The position numbers and the translations under genes were made by a program. The notes under the pieces were generated by a model. It was not told the origin of the DNA, made no database searches, and saw nothing but the letters and a program-made list of their open reading frames with translations. A stretch of 64,000 bases of DNA from Brevibacillus sp. DP1.3A (lineage in GTDB: Bacteria; Bacillota; Bacilli; Brevibacillales; Brevibacillaceae). Shown here piece by piece: positions 8,379 to 16,670 of this stretch. Every line of letters starts with the position of its first letter. Position 1 is the first letter of the stretch. Location of the stretch: assembly GCF_013284245.2 (NCBI RefSeq), contig NZ_CP085876.1, forward strand, positions 5,048,001 through 5,112,000, read 5' to 3'.

Positions 8379-8714
8379 ATGATCTTAATCGTTTTGCAAG
8401 TCATTGTTGCGATCTTCTTTATGTTTACAGGTACAAAAATTATTTCCGGTAAAATGGCGAATGAGTTTGATCGATTTGGACTCCCTCCCATCTTTAACTT
8501 CTTAACTGGCTTTATTGAAATCATCAGTTCCATTGGCTTGATTATTGGAATATGGTTTTCGATCGCTGCGTTACTATCAGGATTACTTTTAGGCGTGACC
8601 ATGTTGGTAGCTGCCTTCATCCTACTCGTGATTGCTAGAGATCCTTTTCCGAAAGCAATACCGGCGCTTCTTCTTTCCTTTCTGTCCTTTTTAATCTCAA
8701 CGTATCATTTTTAG
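8379..8714 (+). CDS. Small DoxX-like membrane protein
   Basis: 111 residues, four hydrophobic helices and almost no soluble part, fitting DoxX/YphA-like integral membrane proteins (FTGTKIISGKMANEFDRFGLPPIFNFLTGFIEI is a typical helix 1-2 arrangement). GTGAGG eight bases before the ATG supports 8379 over the earlier in-frame start. Such proteins are often co-regulated with MarR proteins during redox, thiol or antibiotic stress. Here the shared operator makes regulation by the upstream MarR likely. The exact biochemical role is unknown. Confidence 0.75.
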   Translation: MILIVLQVIVAIFFMFTGTKIISGKMANEFDRFGLPPIFNFLTGFIEIISSIGLIIGIWFSIAALLSGLLLGVTMLVAAFILLVIARDPFPKAIPALLLSFLSFLISTYHF

Positions 8715-8757
8715 TCTAGGCAGGGGAATCTCAACCAAACTAAGGATACAGTCATAA

Positions 8758-8805
8758 CAGCGGCGAGTCCAAGACATTATTATCATGTCTTAGGTCGCCG
8801 CCGTT
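8758..8805. terminator. Strong bidirectional terminator hairpin
   Basis: GCGGCGA...TCGCCGC with an inner AAGACAT...ATGTCTT stem. It separates the DoxX-like gene from the convergent serine hydrolase. Confidence 0.75.
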
Positions 8806-8822
8806 TCATTTATTGAGTCAGT

Positions 8823-10148
8823 CTAGGACTTGTTTTCATTCCTACAAAGCATTCTCAGCCCCATGAGGACTGCCCATGCTTGCTGCTGTTCTTTGAAAAA
8901 GAAGCGGAGCGGTTGACCGTTTTGTACATCGATCAGCGTATCGTGGCTGCTGGCCCGTAACTCGTACTCCATACCAGCTACCTCTGCAACAGGAGCTTCG
9001 TCTCGAAGGAAGAGTCGCAATCTTCCGCCTTCCCCTGACGCGTACGTCCCGACGAGCTTCTCTAGCTCTTCTCTCGTTGGCGTATAGAGCGGAGCTTCGT
9101 CTTCTTTGTGTGCAAGCGGCAAACCAAGGGCAGCATTCACAGCAGCCAGCCATACGCCCCGGATCGGCACGTTTTCCAGGTTGGAAAGAACGGTGACGAC
9201 TAGACCTTTTTCTGGTACAAACCCGAAGTTCGACGACACCCCTGGCTGACCGCCCCCATGCTCAACTAGCGTTATTCCTGCATAATTGGGGGTTGTTTTG
9301 AGCGCATAGCCATACCAGGCGTCTTTTGTCAGTCGATAAACCGGCTGCCACATGGCTCTAAGCGAGGCTCCATCTGCTACCTGCTTCTCTTTATAGCGAC
9401 CGGCATTGATATAGAGCTGACCGTATTTCAGCAAATCAACGACATTGGAGCGAATGCCTCCCCCCACTTCATAATTGCCAAGCGTGGGCCACGGCACCTT
9501 TTTTAGTTGCTGCTCCTCCCCTTTTACATAAGGGACGGAGACATCGGAAAAGCGAGCGACTTCTTCCAGGTTATAGGTCGAGCGATTCATTTCGAGCGGC
9601 GCTAGCAGGCGTTCTGTTACAGAGGTACGGTAGCGCTGCCCAGTGACACGCTCGATAATAGCTCCTAGCAGGAGAAACATGTCATTACTGTAACTGATAT
9701 ACTCCCCCGGCGCACCAAGGGGGACAAATTGGACTTCGTTCAAATAGGCAATATGCTCGGGGAGTCTCGTTAGTTCTTCACGGCGCAGCAGCGGTGGAAC
9801 ACCTGAAGTGTGAGAGAGCAAATGGTGAATTGTGATTTTGTCAGTATGTATGTCCCCCTTTACTTGTAAATCAGGCAAATAGCTGCGAATTGAGTCGTCA
9901 ACTGTCAGCTTGCCTTCTGCCACTAGCTGCATGATGGCAGCAGCCGTAACTGATTTGGTAACCGAAGCAATACCGAAAATGGTCTCGGGTGTTACTGACT
10001 GGTTCGTCTCCAGATCGGTGACACCAAAGCCTTTTTGATAGATGGTCTCACCATCCCGGGAGATACCAACGGAGAGGCCCGGCACCTTTTCCTTCTCCAT
10101 AAACTGCTGCACAAATGCTTCTAGAGCTGAAACGCTTGCGTGGTCCAT
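8823..10148 (-). CDS. Serine hydrolase of the beta-lactamase/PBP4* family
   Basis: 441 residues without a signal peptide, so probably cytoplasmic. The serine-hydrolase motifs are present: S72-V-T-K75 (nucleophile and base), YSN (in ISYSNDMF) and HGGG replacing KTG. A C-terminal accessory domain of about 90 residues follows the catalytic domain. AGGGGAA precedes the ATG. Members act as esterases, D-aminopeptidases or peptidoglycan-fragment hydrolases; the true substrate cannot be read from sequence. It lies downstream of the sigma-54 activator gene but is separated upstream and downstream by its own spacing and terminators. Confidence 0.85.
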   Translation of the reverse strand: MDHASVSALEAFVQQFMEKEKVPGLSVGISRDGETIYQKGFGVTDLETNQSVTPETIFGIASVTKSVTAAAIMQLVAEGKLTVDDSIRSYLPDLQVKGDIHTDKITIHHLLSHTSGVPPLLRREELTRLPEHIAYLNEVQFVPLGAPGEYISYSNDMFLLLGAIIERVTGQRYRTSVTERLLAPLEMNRSTYNLEEVARFSDVSVPYVKGEEQQLKKVPWPTLGNYEVGGGIRSNVVDLLKYGQLYINAGRYKEKQVADGASLRAMWQPVYRLTKDAWYGYALKTTPNYAGITLVEHGGGQPGVSSNFGFVPEKGLVVTVLSNLENVPIRGVWLAAVNAALGLPLAHKEDEAPLYTPTREELEKLVGTYASGEGGRLRLFLRDEAPVAEVAGMEYELRASSHDTLIDVQNGQPLRFFFKEQQQAWAVLMGLRMLCRNENKS

Positions 10149-10188
10149 TCCATTCCCCTGCCTTTGGCTATAAGATTCTAGTTAGCAA

Positions 10189-10236
10189 AAAGAGTGTTCC
10201 CAAAGCCATTCAACATGCCTTAGGAACACTCCTTTT
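10189..10236 (-). terminator. Terminator after the sigma-54 activator gene
   Basis: On the minus strand GGAGTGTTCC...GGGAACACTC forms a 9-base stem followed by TTTTT. It ends the 645-aa activator gene before the serine hydrolase. Confidence 0.8.
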
Positions 10237-12174
10237 CTACGTAATCTCATATTTTTTCATTTTATTGTACAACGTGCCCCGGGAAATCCCCAGCAGCTTC
10301 GCTGCCTTTGTGTAGTTATAGCGGCTGTCGTTCAATGCATCCACGATTTGCGTACGTTCATCATCTAGCGGCGTGGGCTGCAAAAGCCGTTTGCTGTCTT
10401 CCGTTGTCCCTGTTGACTCTTGGATCATATCCGGTATATGCCATGGGAAGATCCGGTCATCATCTGCAAAGACGACAGCATGCTCGATCGCATTTTTCAG
10501 CTCACGGACATTTCCTGGCCAATCGTACAATCGCAGTGCGTCCATCGTATCGGGCATTAAGCGGTATGCAAATGATCCGTGTCTGTGAGCGCCCAAAAAG
10601 TGTTCGGCCATCGGGACGATGTCTTCTTTTCGCTCGCGCAGTGGTGGGACTTTTAGTTCTATCGAATTCAATCGGTAGTAGAGATCCAAACGGAATTGTC
10701 CGGCGTCAGCCATTCTTTTCAGATCCTTATTGCTGGCAGCAACGATCCGAATGTCCAAAGGACGAGCCTTGTATTCTCCGATGCGGGTCACTTGCTTCTC
10801 CTGCAATACGCGCAGCAGCATCGCCTGAATCGGCAGTGGGAGCTCCGCGATTTCATCCAGGAACAAGGTGCCCCCGTCCGCAACTTCAAACAGCCCCACT
10901 TTCCCTTCCTTCAAGCCGCCCGTAAACGTCCCCGGCGCATAGCCAAACAATTCGCTCGCGACCAGATCATGGGCAAAAGCGGCGCAGTTTACCGCAACAA
11001 AAGGCTTATGTCTTCGCAAGCTATGGTCGTGAATGTACTGGGATAGTACTTCTTTCCCTGTTCCGCTTTCCCCGATTAAGAGCACAGACATATTACGCCC
11101 AGCGACCTTGTCCAATTTTTGCAGCAAACCAAGCCACTGTGGTGACTCTCCCACCATTTCTTTCGTAGTTCCCTTGATAGCCAGTCCACGGTTTTGGGAT
11201 GGATTGTCAGCAATTTCAACGATTTTCGCAGAACGCGCAGGTTGGCGGCGCATTTGAATAAGCGCACCGATCATCCGATTTTTGTAGTACACGAGCTGAA
11301 GTCTGCCTGTAGCAGGATCGGGAGAAAAAGGCAAAGGCCGCTCAGCCGGAACGATTGTGGATAACAAGGAAAGGTCGGATTGCTCCTGACAAGATTGGAA
11401 GAAGCGCTGCCAGTCGAATCTGTTACACCACTCCTGCTGGTCGCTCGTAGTCGGATCATTGCTCCGTACGATCTGCCCCTCCAAATCAATGGCCACCAGT
11501 AAATCATTGGTAATGGACAGCTCTTTTTCTAAAAACGTATTTTCGAGATACAGCCGATGAATTTGAAGCTGATTGAAAATCTCCATCTCCATGCTTTTCG
11601 CAACCGTTTGTGTTAAGACCAAGGCATGGGCAGGAAAGTCTTCTGCAAAGCTCGTCAAATCCAATACGCCAATCACCTGTTTCGTGATCGGATGAAAAAT
11701 CGGCACACCCGCGCAGGAAATGTTTTGCCAGCTCTCACAAAAGTGTTGTGCATCATGGATGACGACTGGCTGCCCCGCCACGAGGGTGGTGCCGAACGCA
11801 GTCGTTCCGCATAGCTCCTCGCTCCACACTCCGCCTGGAACTGCATTGAAGCTGGTTAACAGCTCCATCAATTGGTGGTCGGCATTGACATGGAGTAATC
11901 TCGCTTTATGATCTGCAAGCATGATGGAGTATTTTGTATGAATGAAAGATTGGATCTTTGGGATAATCGATTGATATGCATGGTATAACAAGCTGGATTC
12001 CTGTAGTATGTGGACATCCATTTGGTTGAGTACTTCAGGCGTTTTTCGCAAATTCGGATCTATTTTATAGGACAGGCTCCTGCTCCACGACTCTGAAATA
12101 CTGACGGGAACATCAGCCTTCACTTGTCCAGCAGAGAGAAACGTCTCTCTGGCATTCATCCGATTTTTGTACAT
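10237..12174 (-). CDS. AcoR-type sigma-54-dependent activator
   Basis: 645 residues. An N-terminal GAF-like sensor region (about 60-200, with WSEELCGTTAFGTT as in AcoR/DhaR proteins) is followed by a PAS-like segment, an AAA+ domain with Walker A GESGTGKE (368-375) and Walker B GGTLFLDEI (434-442), and a C-terminal Fis helix-turn-helix (619-645). The sigma-54-contacting loop reads GTFTGG (415-420) instead of the consensus GAFTGA. It should activate a -24/-12 promoter; the only good candidate is before the alcohol/aldehyde dehydrogenase operon at 15682-15696. The effector is probably an aromatic or short-chain alcohol or aldehyde, by context. Confidence 0.92.
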   Translation of the reverse strand: MYKNRMNARETFLSAGQVKADVPVSISESWSRSLSYKIDPNLRKTPEVLNQMDVHILQESSLLYHAYQSIIPKIQSFIHTKYSIMLADHKARLLHVNADHQLMELLTSFNAVPGGVWSEELCGTTAFGTTLVAGQPVVIHDAQHFCESWQNISCAGVPIFHPITKQVIGVLDLTSFAEDFPAHALVLTQTVAKSMEMEIFNQLQIHRLYLENTFLEKELSITNDLLVAIDLEGQIVRSNDPTTSDQQEWCNRFDWQRFFQSCQEQSDLSLLSTIVPAERPLPFSPDPATGRLQLVYYKNRMIGALIQMRRQPARSAKIVEIADNPSQNRGLAIKGTTKEMVGESPQWLGLLQKLDKVAGRNMSVLLIGESGTGKEVLSQYIHDHSLRRHKPFVAVNCAAFAHDLVASELFGYAPGTFTGGLKEGKVGLFEVADGGTLFLDEIAELPLPIQAMLLRVLQEKQVTRIGEYKARPLDIRIVAASNKDLKRMADAGQFRLDLYYRLNSIELKVPPLRERKEDIVPMAEHFLGAHRHGSFAYRLMPDTMDALRLYDWPGNVRELKNAIEHAVVFADDDRIFPWHIPDMIQESTGTTEDSKRLLQPTPLDDERTQIVDALNDSRYNYTKAAKLLGISRGTLYNKMKKYEIT

Positions 12175-12296
12175 AGCCTACCCTCCCATCTAGTTATCTC
12201 TCCTTCTTTTATTATACCTCTATACCGTATGGCATTCTACAGCTGTTGCCAGTAATGAGCTTCAAAGACCTGCAAGACCCTGGTCCAGACTTTAGT

Positions 12297-12510
12297 GGTG
12301 AAGAGAAAAAAGAAGAAAACGCTCAAGTTCTTGGTCTACCTGCCGTGAGGCAGTTCTGCCCAGCTCCATGGAAAAAACGAAACCCGCGTCCAAAGTCGCG
12401 CATCTAAGGAGCGTCTCAGAGGTGGACGCTAAAGGCAGGTTTCCCTTTTTCCATTACGCTTCGGTTGGTATCCCAAAGACTTTCGCTTATTTCTTCTTTT
12501 TTCTCTTACC
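12297..12510. repeat. Long imperfect inverted repeat (element E1), non-coding
   Basis: Outer arms of 18 bases match perfectly (12301-12318 with 12490-12507). Inner pairings are ATGGAAAAA (12368-12376) with TTTTTCCAT (12446-12454), and GCGTCCA (12386-12392) with TGGACGC (12423-12429). The whole can fold as one roughly 210-base hairpin. No open frame of interest. It shares CCGAAGCGTA (minus strand, 12455-12464) with the element at 12640-12862, hinting at relationship. Confidence 0.7.
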
Positions 12511-12639
12511 AGCTTGAGTGGTTGTACTCGCTTATAAGATTATTGTTCAGGTTGCACTTCGTAGATACTACGATGATTAAACTTGTGTAAGATCATTGCA
12601 TTCCCTCATGAATGAACTAACGAGGAAGCTGACAGAAGC

Positions 12640-12862
12640 TGCGTAGAAGAAGCGCATTTCCAGTCCAAGCGCCTCTGGAGCCCGCCCTAGCGTAGGAAAA
12701 AATGGCAGGGAATTTCAGCTTCACTTATGGATTACTTCCTCGAAACTTTCTACGTTTGAAGCGCTCCTGCCATTTTTTCCGGAGCGAACAGCCATACCTA
12801 CAGCGGGGCGTAGGCCGAAGCGTAGACTGGAAATGCGCTTCTTCCCCCACTACAGCTACTTA
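12640..12862. repeat. Structured intergenic repeat, copy 1 (element E2)
   Basis: About 210 bases that recur at 41140-41360. A perfect 20-base outer stem (12646-12665 with 12825-12844) and a perfect 15-base inner stem (GGAAAAAATGGCAGG at 12695-12709 with 12766-12780) enclose conserved single-stranded blocks (AAGCGCCTCTGGAGC, GAATTTCAGCTT, TTTGAAGCGCT, GGCCGAAGCGTA). Inner-stem differences from copy 2 are compensated. It lies between the activator gene and the aldehyde dehydrogenase terminator. It could be a MITE/REP-like DNA repeat or a structured RNA. Confidence 0.85.
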
Positions 12863-12902
12863 AAAAAACAAATCCCTTCGGTCTTTTGAACGGAAGGGAT
12901 TT
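12860..12902 (-). terminator. Terminator of the alcohol/aldehyde dehydrogenase operon
   Basis: On the minus strand AAATCCCTTCCGTTC...GACCGAAGGGATTTG forms a long stem followed by seven T residues. It lies 13 bases after the aldehyde dehydrogenase stop. Confidence 0.88.
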
Positions 12903-12914
12903 GGCTTTTATCTA

Positions 12915-14375
12915 TTAAAACGGAAATGGACGAGTTTCCTTCTGAATGGATACCCAGCGTGGAGACGTAAACTCATGCAGAGACCAGTCGCTGCCATGGC
13001 GTCCCAGGCCGGATGATTTTTCTCCGCCAAATGGTACGTTCGGCTCGGTATTGATACTTTGATCGTTGATATGCATCATACCTGTTTCGATTTGCAGAGC
13101 GACTTCTACGCCATGCTCCAAATCCCGTGTAAACAAAGATCCGCTCAAGCCAAAATCTGTTTCGTTTGCGATGCGGATTGCTTCCTCTTCGCTATCCACC
13201 GGCAAAATATTGGCAACAGGACCGAATACTTCATTCTTTGCTGTCGCCATATCATTCGTGACATCTGCCAGAATCACTGGCTCCATCAGTGTGCCTTTTA
13301 CTTCACCGCGTTTGATGACACGCGCACCTTCCTCGATTGATTGATCGACCAAGCCTTGAATTTTATCCACTTGTCTTTCGTTAATAAGCGGACCGACAAA
13401 GGTATTCGGGTCTGCTGGATTGCCCGCTTGGATGACGGAAGCTTTTTTCGCGAAAGCGTCAATAAATTGATCATAGATTTTGCGATGAACGATAATGCGG
13501 TTCAACGCCATGCAAACTTGTCCTTGGTGGAGGAATTTCCCGAAGACAGCCGCACTTGCTGCTTGCTCGACATCTGCATCTTCCAGGACGATCATCACGT
13601 TGTTTCCGCCTAATTCCAAAGAAGCTTTCTTCAAGTTTCTGCCGCAGATTTCGCCGATTCGACGACCAGCAGCGGAAGAGCCTGTGAAGGAAATGACTTT
13701 TGGAATCGGATTTTCGATCATGGCATCGCCGATTTCCGCAATATCTGCAACGACTACGTTAAACAAGCCTTTTGGCAGTCCAACTTCTTCAAGTAGCTTC
13801 GCAATGACCAATCCACCGGAGATGTATGTTTGCAGATCCGGCTTGACCACAACGCCGTTACCAGTAGCCAGAGCAGGGATGATGGCACGGATAGACAAAT
13901 ACAGTGGGAAGTTAAACGGACTGATTACACCTACTACCCCAACTGGCAGATGGTAGACGCGGTTTTCTTTGCCCGGAATGAAGGAAGGCAATATTTCGCC
14001 TTTCATCCGTAATGGCAAGGAAGCATATTCCTTGATATCGCCGACCACAAAATCAACTTCCGCGTTTGCTTTTGCAAATGTGCTGCCTGTCTCGGAGACT
14101 AAAATATTCACGAGCAGCTCACGATTTTTTTCTACCACTGCTGCGATATTGTGAATGATGCCAGAGCGAACGTACGCATTCGTTTTTGCCCACTCTTTCT
14201 GTGCTGCTTTTGCAGATCGGTACGCCTGCTCTACATCTTCAACCGTAGCCAGCTTGATACTCACCAGCTCGGATTGATCGTATGGGTTGCGGTTAGTATA
14301 GCTATTCTGGCTCTTTCCTTCTCGCCATTCGCCATCAATGAATTGTTTTGTGTACTCGCTGAAAATGTTGCTCAT
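12915..14375 (-). CDS. NAD(P)-dependent aldehyde dehydrogenase (aromatic-aldehyde type)
   Basis: 486 residues, full length for the family. Catalytic Cys288 (in HQGQVCM) and general base Glu254 (in LELGGNN) are present, with the cofactor motif VVKPD and FTGSSAAGRRI. The sequence resembles vanillin/benzaldehyde dehydrogenases such as B. subtilis YfmT more than glycine-betaine types. It oxidises an aldehyde to the acid, presumably the product of the alcohol dehydrogenase whose gene starts the operon 18 bases upstream. Expression is likely sigma-54 dependent. The aromatic preference is inferred from family resemblance. Confidence 0.88.
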   Translation of the reverse strand: MSNIFSEYTKQFIDGEWREGKSQNSYTNRNPYDQSELVSIKLATVEDVEQAYRSAKAAQKEWAKTNAYVRSGIIHNIAAVVEKNRELLVNILVSETGSTFAKANAEVDFVVGDIKEYASLPLRMKGEILPSFIPGKENRVYHLPVGVVGVISPFNFPLYLSIRAIIPALATGNGVVVKPDLQTYISGGLVIAKLLEEVGLPKGLFNVVVADIAEIGDAMIENPIPKVISFTGSSAAGRRIGEICGRNLKKASLELGGNNVMIVLEDADVEQAASAAVFGKFLHQGQVCMALNRIIVHRKIYDQFIDAFAKKASVIQAGNPADPNTFVGPLINERQVDKIQGLVDQSIEEGARVIKRGEVKGTLMEPVILADVTNDMATAKNEVFGPVANILPVDSEEEAIRIANETDFGLSGSLFTRDLEHGVEVALQIETGMMHINDQSINTEPNVPFGGEKSSGLGRHGSDWSLHEFTSPRWVSIQKETRPFPF

Positions 14376-14393
14376 ATGAAGTGTCCTCCTAGC

Positions 14394-15491
14394 TTAGTCC
14401 ATCTTGATGATTGCTTTGATTGTTTTACCGCTATGAGAATCGGCTACCGCTTGGTTGATTTCATCGAAACGATAGAATTTTACCAGCTTGTCCATCGGGA
14501 ATTTCCCTTGCTTGTACAAATTGATCAGCTGCGGAATGAAAATGCGCGGTACGCAAGCCCCTTCTACCACGCCCGTAATAGTTTTGTTGAGCAAGAGCAA
14601 GTCGTTCGTATCGATTTTCTCATCGGTTCCGAGTGGAGGTGCCCCGATTTGCGCTACGACTCCGCAGAATGTGAGTGCATCGACAGCTTGACGCAACACG
14701 CCTGGTCGACCAGCAGTTTCTGCTGCATAGTTTACGCCGCCATTGGCAATCTTCTTGATCTTTTCTACCGGATCAACGTTTCGCGCATTAATGACATGGG
14801 TCGCACCCAGTTCTTTTGCCAGCTCAAGACGATTATCATGCACATCGACCGCAATGATCGTGCCGCAGCCGATTGCATTCGCAGCCATGATCGCGCTAAG
14901 CCCAACCGCTCCTGCACCAAACACGGCAATGCTTGATCCTGCCTCTGGCTTCAGCCTGTTTATGACCGTGCCACTACCTGTTTGAATACCGCAACCAAGC
15001 GGTCCCAAAAGAGCCAAATCCACATCTTTGTCTACTTTCACCAGATTGCGCTCATTTACAATCGTGTACGTTCCAAAAGAGGACTGACCGAAGAAGTTGG
15101 ACAATCCTTTCTCTTCGCAGTGATGTCTTTTTGTCCCATCTTCCATATTGCCAAGGAAGTTCAGCTCGAAAAATCTTTCACATACATACGGGCGTCCGCT
15201 CAAGCAATAGTGGCATTTTCCGCAATGGGCAAAACCGAGCACCACATGATCGCCAGGCTGTACATAAGTAACACCCTCGCCTACCTTTTCAACTACTCCC
15301 GCACCTTCATGGCCCAGAACGGCAGGAAGCGGAACAGGATATTCTTGATCTCGCGCAATCATATCTGTGTGGCAAATTCCAGAAGCTACGACGCGAATCA
15401 GAACTTCTCCGCTCTTAGGTTCATCGAGTTGAATTGTTTCAATACGAAATTCTTCACCTTTTGAGTGAGTAACAGCAGCTTTCATTTGCAT
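14394..15491 (-). CDS. Zinc-dependent alcohol dehydrogenase (aryl-alcohol type)
   Basis: 365 residues of the medium-chain dehydrogenase family. Catalytic zinc ligands C40, H61 and C177 are present, structural zinc cysteines are C90, C93, C96 and C104, and the Rossmann motif is GAGAVGL. Overall resemblance is to benzyl-alcohol dehydrogenase (XylB-like). It converts an alcohol to the aldehyde that the downstream dehydrogenase oxidises further. GGAGGG lies about eight bases before the ATG. It heads a two-gene operon with a sigma-54-type promoter about 190 bases upstream. Confidence 0.88.
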   Translation of the reverse strand: MQMKAAVTHSKGEEFRIETIQLDEPKSGEVLIRVVASGICHTDMIARDQEYPVPLPAVLGHEGAGVVEKVGEGVTYVQPGDHVVLGFAHCGKCHYCLSGRPYVCERFFELNFLGNMEDGTKRHHCEEKGLSNFFGQSSFGTYTIVNERNLVKVDKDVDLALLGPLGCGIQTGSGTVINRLKPEAGSSIAVFGAGAVGLSAIMAANAIGCGTIIAVDVHDNRLELAKELGATHVINARNVDPVEKIKKIANGGVNYAAETAGRPGVLRQAVDALTFCGVVAQIGAPPLGTDEKIDTNDLLLLNKTITGVVEGACVPRIFIPQLINLYKQGKFPMDKLVKFYRFDEINQAVADSHSGKTIKAIIKMD

Positions 15492-15681
15492 AAAATATCC
15501 CTCCGGTGATTTCTTCGCACCACTCGATCATTTTTCGAGGATTAACCTACCAGATTCATTTATGATTTCGTAAAGACACCTGAATATAACACCTTGCTGT
15601 AGGAAATGAAGAAAAATCCAATCGAGTGTTGTGCGTCGAGAGTAAAGTATTAGTTTCTCTTCTCCGAGGATTATTCCATTA

Positions 15682-15696
15682 GCAATTTTCATTCCA
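15682..15696 (-). promoter_or_regulatory. Sigma-54 (-24/-12) promoter candidate
   Basis: Minus strand TGGAATGAAAATTGC matches TGG-N9/10-TTGC with GG and GC exactly spaced as in sigma-54 promoters. It lies about 190 bases before the alcohol dehydrogenase and 87-110 bases downstream of the repeated upstream sites. The -24 element has A-A-T where CAC is preferred. Confidence 0.65.
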
Positions 15697-15773
15697 AATA
15701 TATTTTTCAACTGAAAATGAACGAAATCCCACTCTATCCGCATTTTTTCTACGCGTACATTTGTCGATTGCCT

Positions 15774-15822
15774 TTGAACGAATTGAACAAATTGTCTAGC
15801 TCATATTGAACAAATTGTTCAA
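15774..15822. promoter_or_regulatory. Tandem upstream activator sites (TTGAACAAATTG)
   Basis: TTGAACAAATTGTTCAA at 15806-15822 is a perfect 17-base dyad. A second, partial copy TTGAACAAATTGTCT starts 23 bases away at 15783, and a further TTGAAC half-site lies at 15774. Two-turn spacing and location upstream of the -24/-12 element fit binding sites for the AcoR-type activator encoded at 10237-12174. Confidence 0.65.
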
Positions 15823-15831
15823 AGTAAGACA

Positions 15832-15885
15832 AAAAACAAAGGCATCGCCCTCTTGTTTGCAAGAATGGGCAATGCCTTTTGATTT
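15832..15885 (-). terminator. Terminator after the 174-aa hypothetical gene
   Basis: AAAGGCAT(C)GCCC...GGGCAATGCCTTT stem; on the minus strand it is followed by TTTGTTTTTT. It insulates the dehydrogenase operon from the gene upstream. Confidence 0.8.
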
Positions 15886-15914
15886 CTCTCGGTATTTCTA
15901 GCTGGGAGCGACCG

Positions 15915-16439
15915 TTATTTTGCTTTCCCCCATTCTACCTCCTCCCATTCAAATGAATAGGCCAACACATCGATACATGAATCATGCGCGCATAATACCC
16001 AATGCTTTACTCGCGGGGATGTGAATCCAAAAGCTTCTTTCACGTTCGATTCCACAACCTCATAGAATCCAGGGTTCGGGCAAACATTCGTTTCGTTCCA
16101 TTCATCACTGATAGACAAGCTTCCGTCATAGTACGGATCAAGCATGCTGAAATCATATCGTTCATAACCGTCTATTTTACCGTATTTCGTAAAAAGACCG
16201 ATCGCCTTGAATGTAATTTTGATCATAGCACTGCCGGCTTTATTGTATTCGTCGTCTGGAATGTCATCCCCGTATTGCTCTTGTAGCTTAGACATGACCT
16301 CGTCGTATCGCTTTTGATTAAATCCACACATCACTTCCACGCTTACTTCCCGATCCTCATAACCAGTAAAACCGGCAAAATCATGGGAGGGACTGATCAT
16401 CCAGGGAACTTCGACGGGTACAACTTTCATTTGGCTCAT
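15915..16439 (-). CDS. Hypothetical protein, 174 aa
   Basis: A soluble acidic protein with no recognised domain. It is rich in aromatic residues (F, Y, W) and acidic clusters (YGDDIPDDEYN; the end is FEWEEVEWGKAK). It contains four cysteines, two of them close together (VLCAHDSCIDVL), with no clear metal motif. GGAGGTGAATCG precedes the ATG with good spacing, and a terminator follows, supporting a real single gene. It could be a phage- or toxin-immunity-like small acidic protein, but nothing specific supports that. Confidence 0.7.
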   Translation of the reverse strand: MSQMKVVPVEVPWMISPSHDFAGFTGYEDREVSVEVMCGFNQKRYDEVMSKLQEQYGDDIPDDEYNKAGSAMIKITFKAIGLFTKYGKIDGYERYDFSMLDPYYDGSLSISDEWNETNVCPNPGFYEVVESNVKEAFGFTSPRVKHWVLCAHDSCIDVLAYSFEWEEVEWGKAK

Positions 16440-16610
16440 CGATTCACCTCCGCTTCAAAGAACACCATTTCATCAAATGTAATCCCCAGAACACTAAGTC
16501 CATAAATTTCATCGTTTTTCAGAGCACTACCCTCATCTATTTTTTAAAAATAAACAGAAGGAGACGTGCCAGCTTTCAGTGCGATTGAAAACGATATTTT
16601 GGTAATTTCT

Positions 16611-16655
16611 AAAAAAATAGCCGATATGCTGCACCAAGGCAGAAATATCGGCTTT
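16611..16655 (-). terminator. Terminator of the alpha/beta hydrolase gene
   Basis: AGCCGATAT...ATATCGGCT stem with TATTTTTTT following on the minus strand, just beyond the stop at 16671. Confidence 0.85.
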
Positions 16656-16670
16656 CTAAACCTCTCCATA

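Noticed and set aside
12640..12862. Reading the nested-stem repeat as a terminator, tRNA or 6S RNA
   Set aside because: The stems lack T tracts, no cloverleaf or CCA-end pattern fits, and the second copy shows it is a dispersed element. 6S RNA would be single copy and lacks these loop blocks.
14151..15464. Plus-strand frames of 261 and 160 codons
   Set aside because: Antisense to the alcohol and aldehyde dehydrogenases; no domain and no ribosome site.
15528..15743. 71-codon minus-strand frame upstream of the alcohol dehydrogenase
   Set aside because: It spans the sigma-54 promoter candidate, has no ribosome site and looks non-coding.
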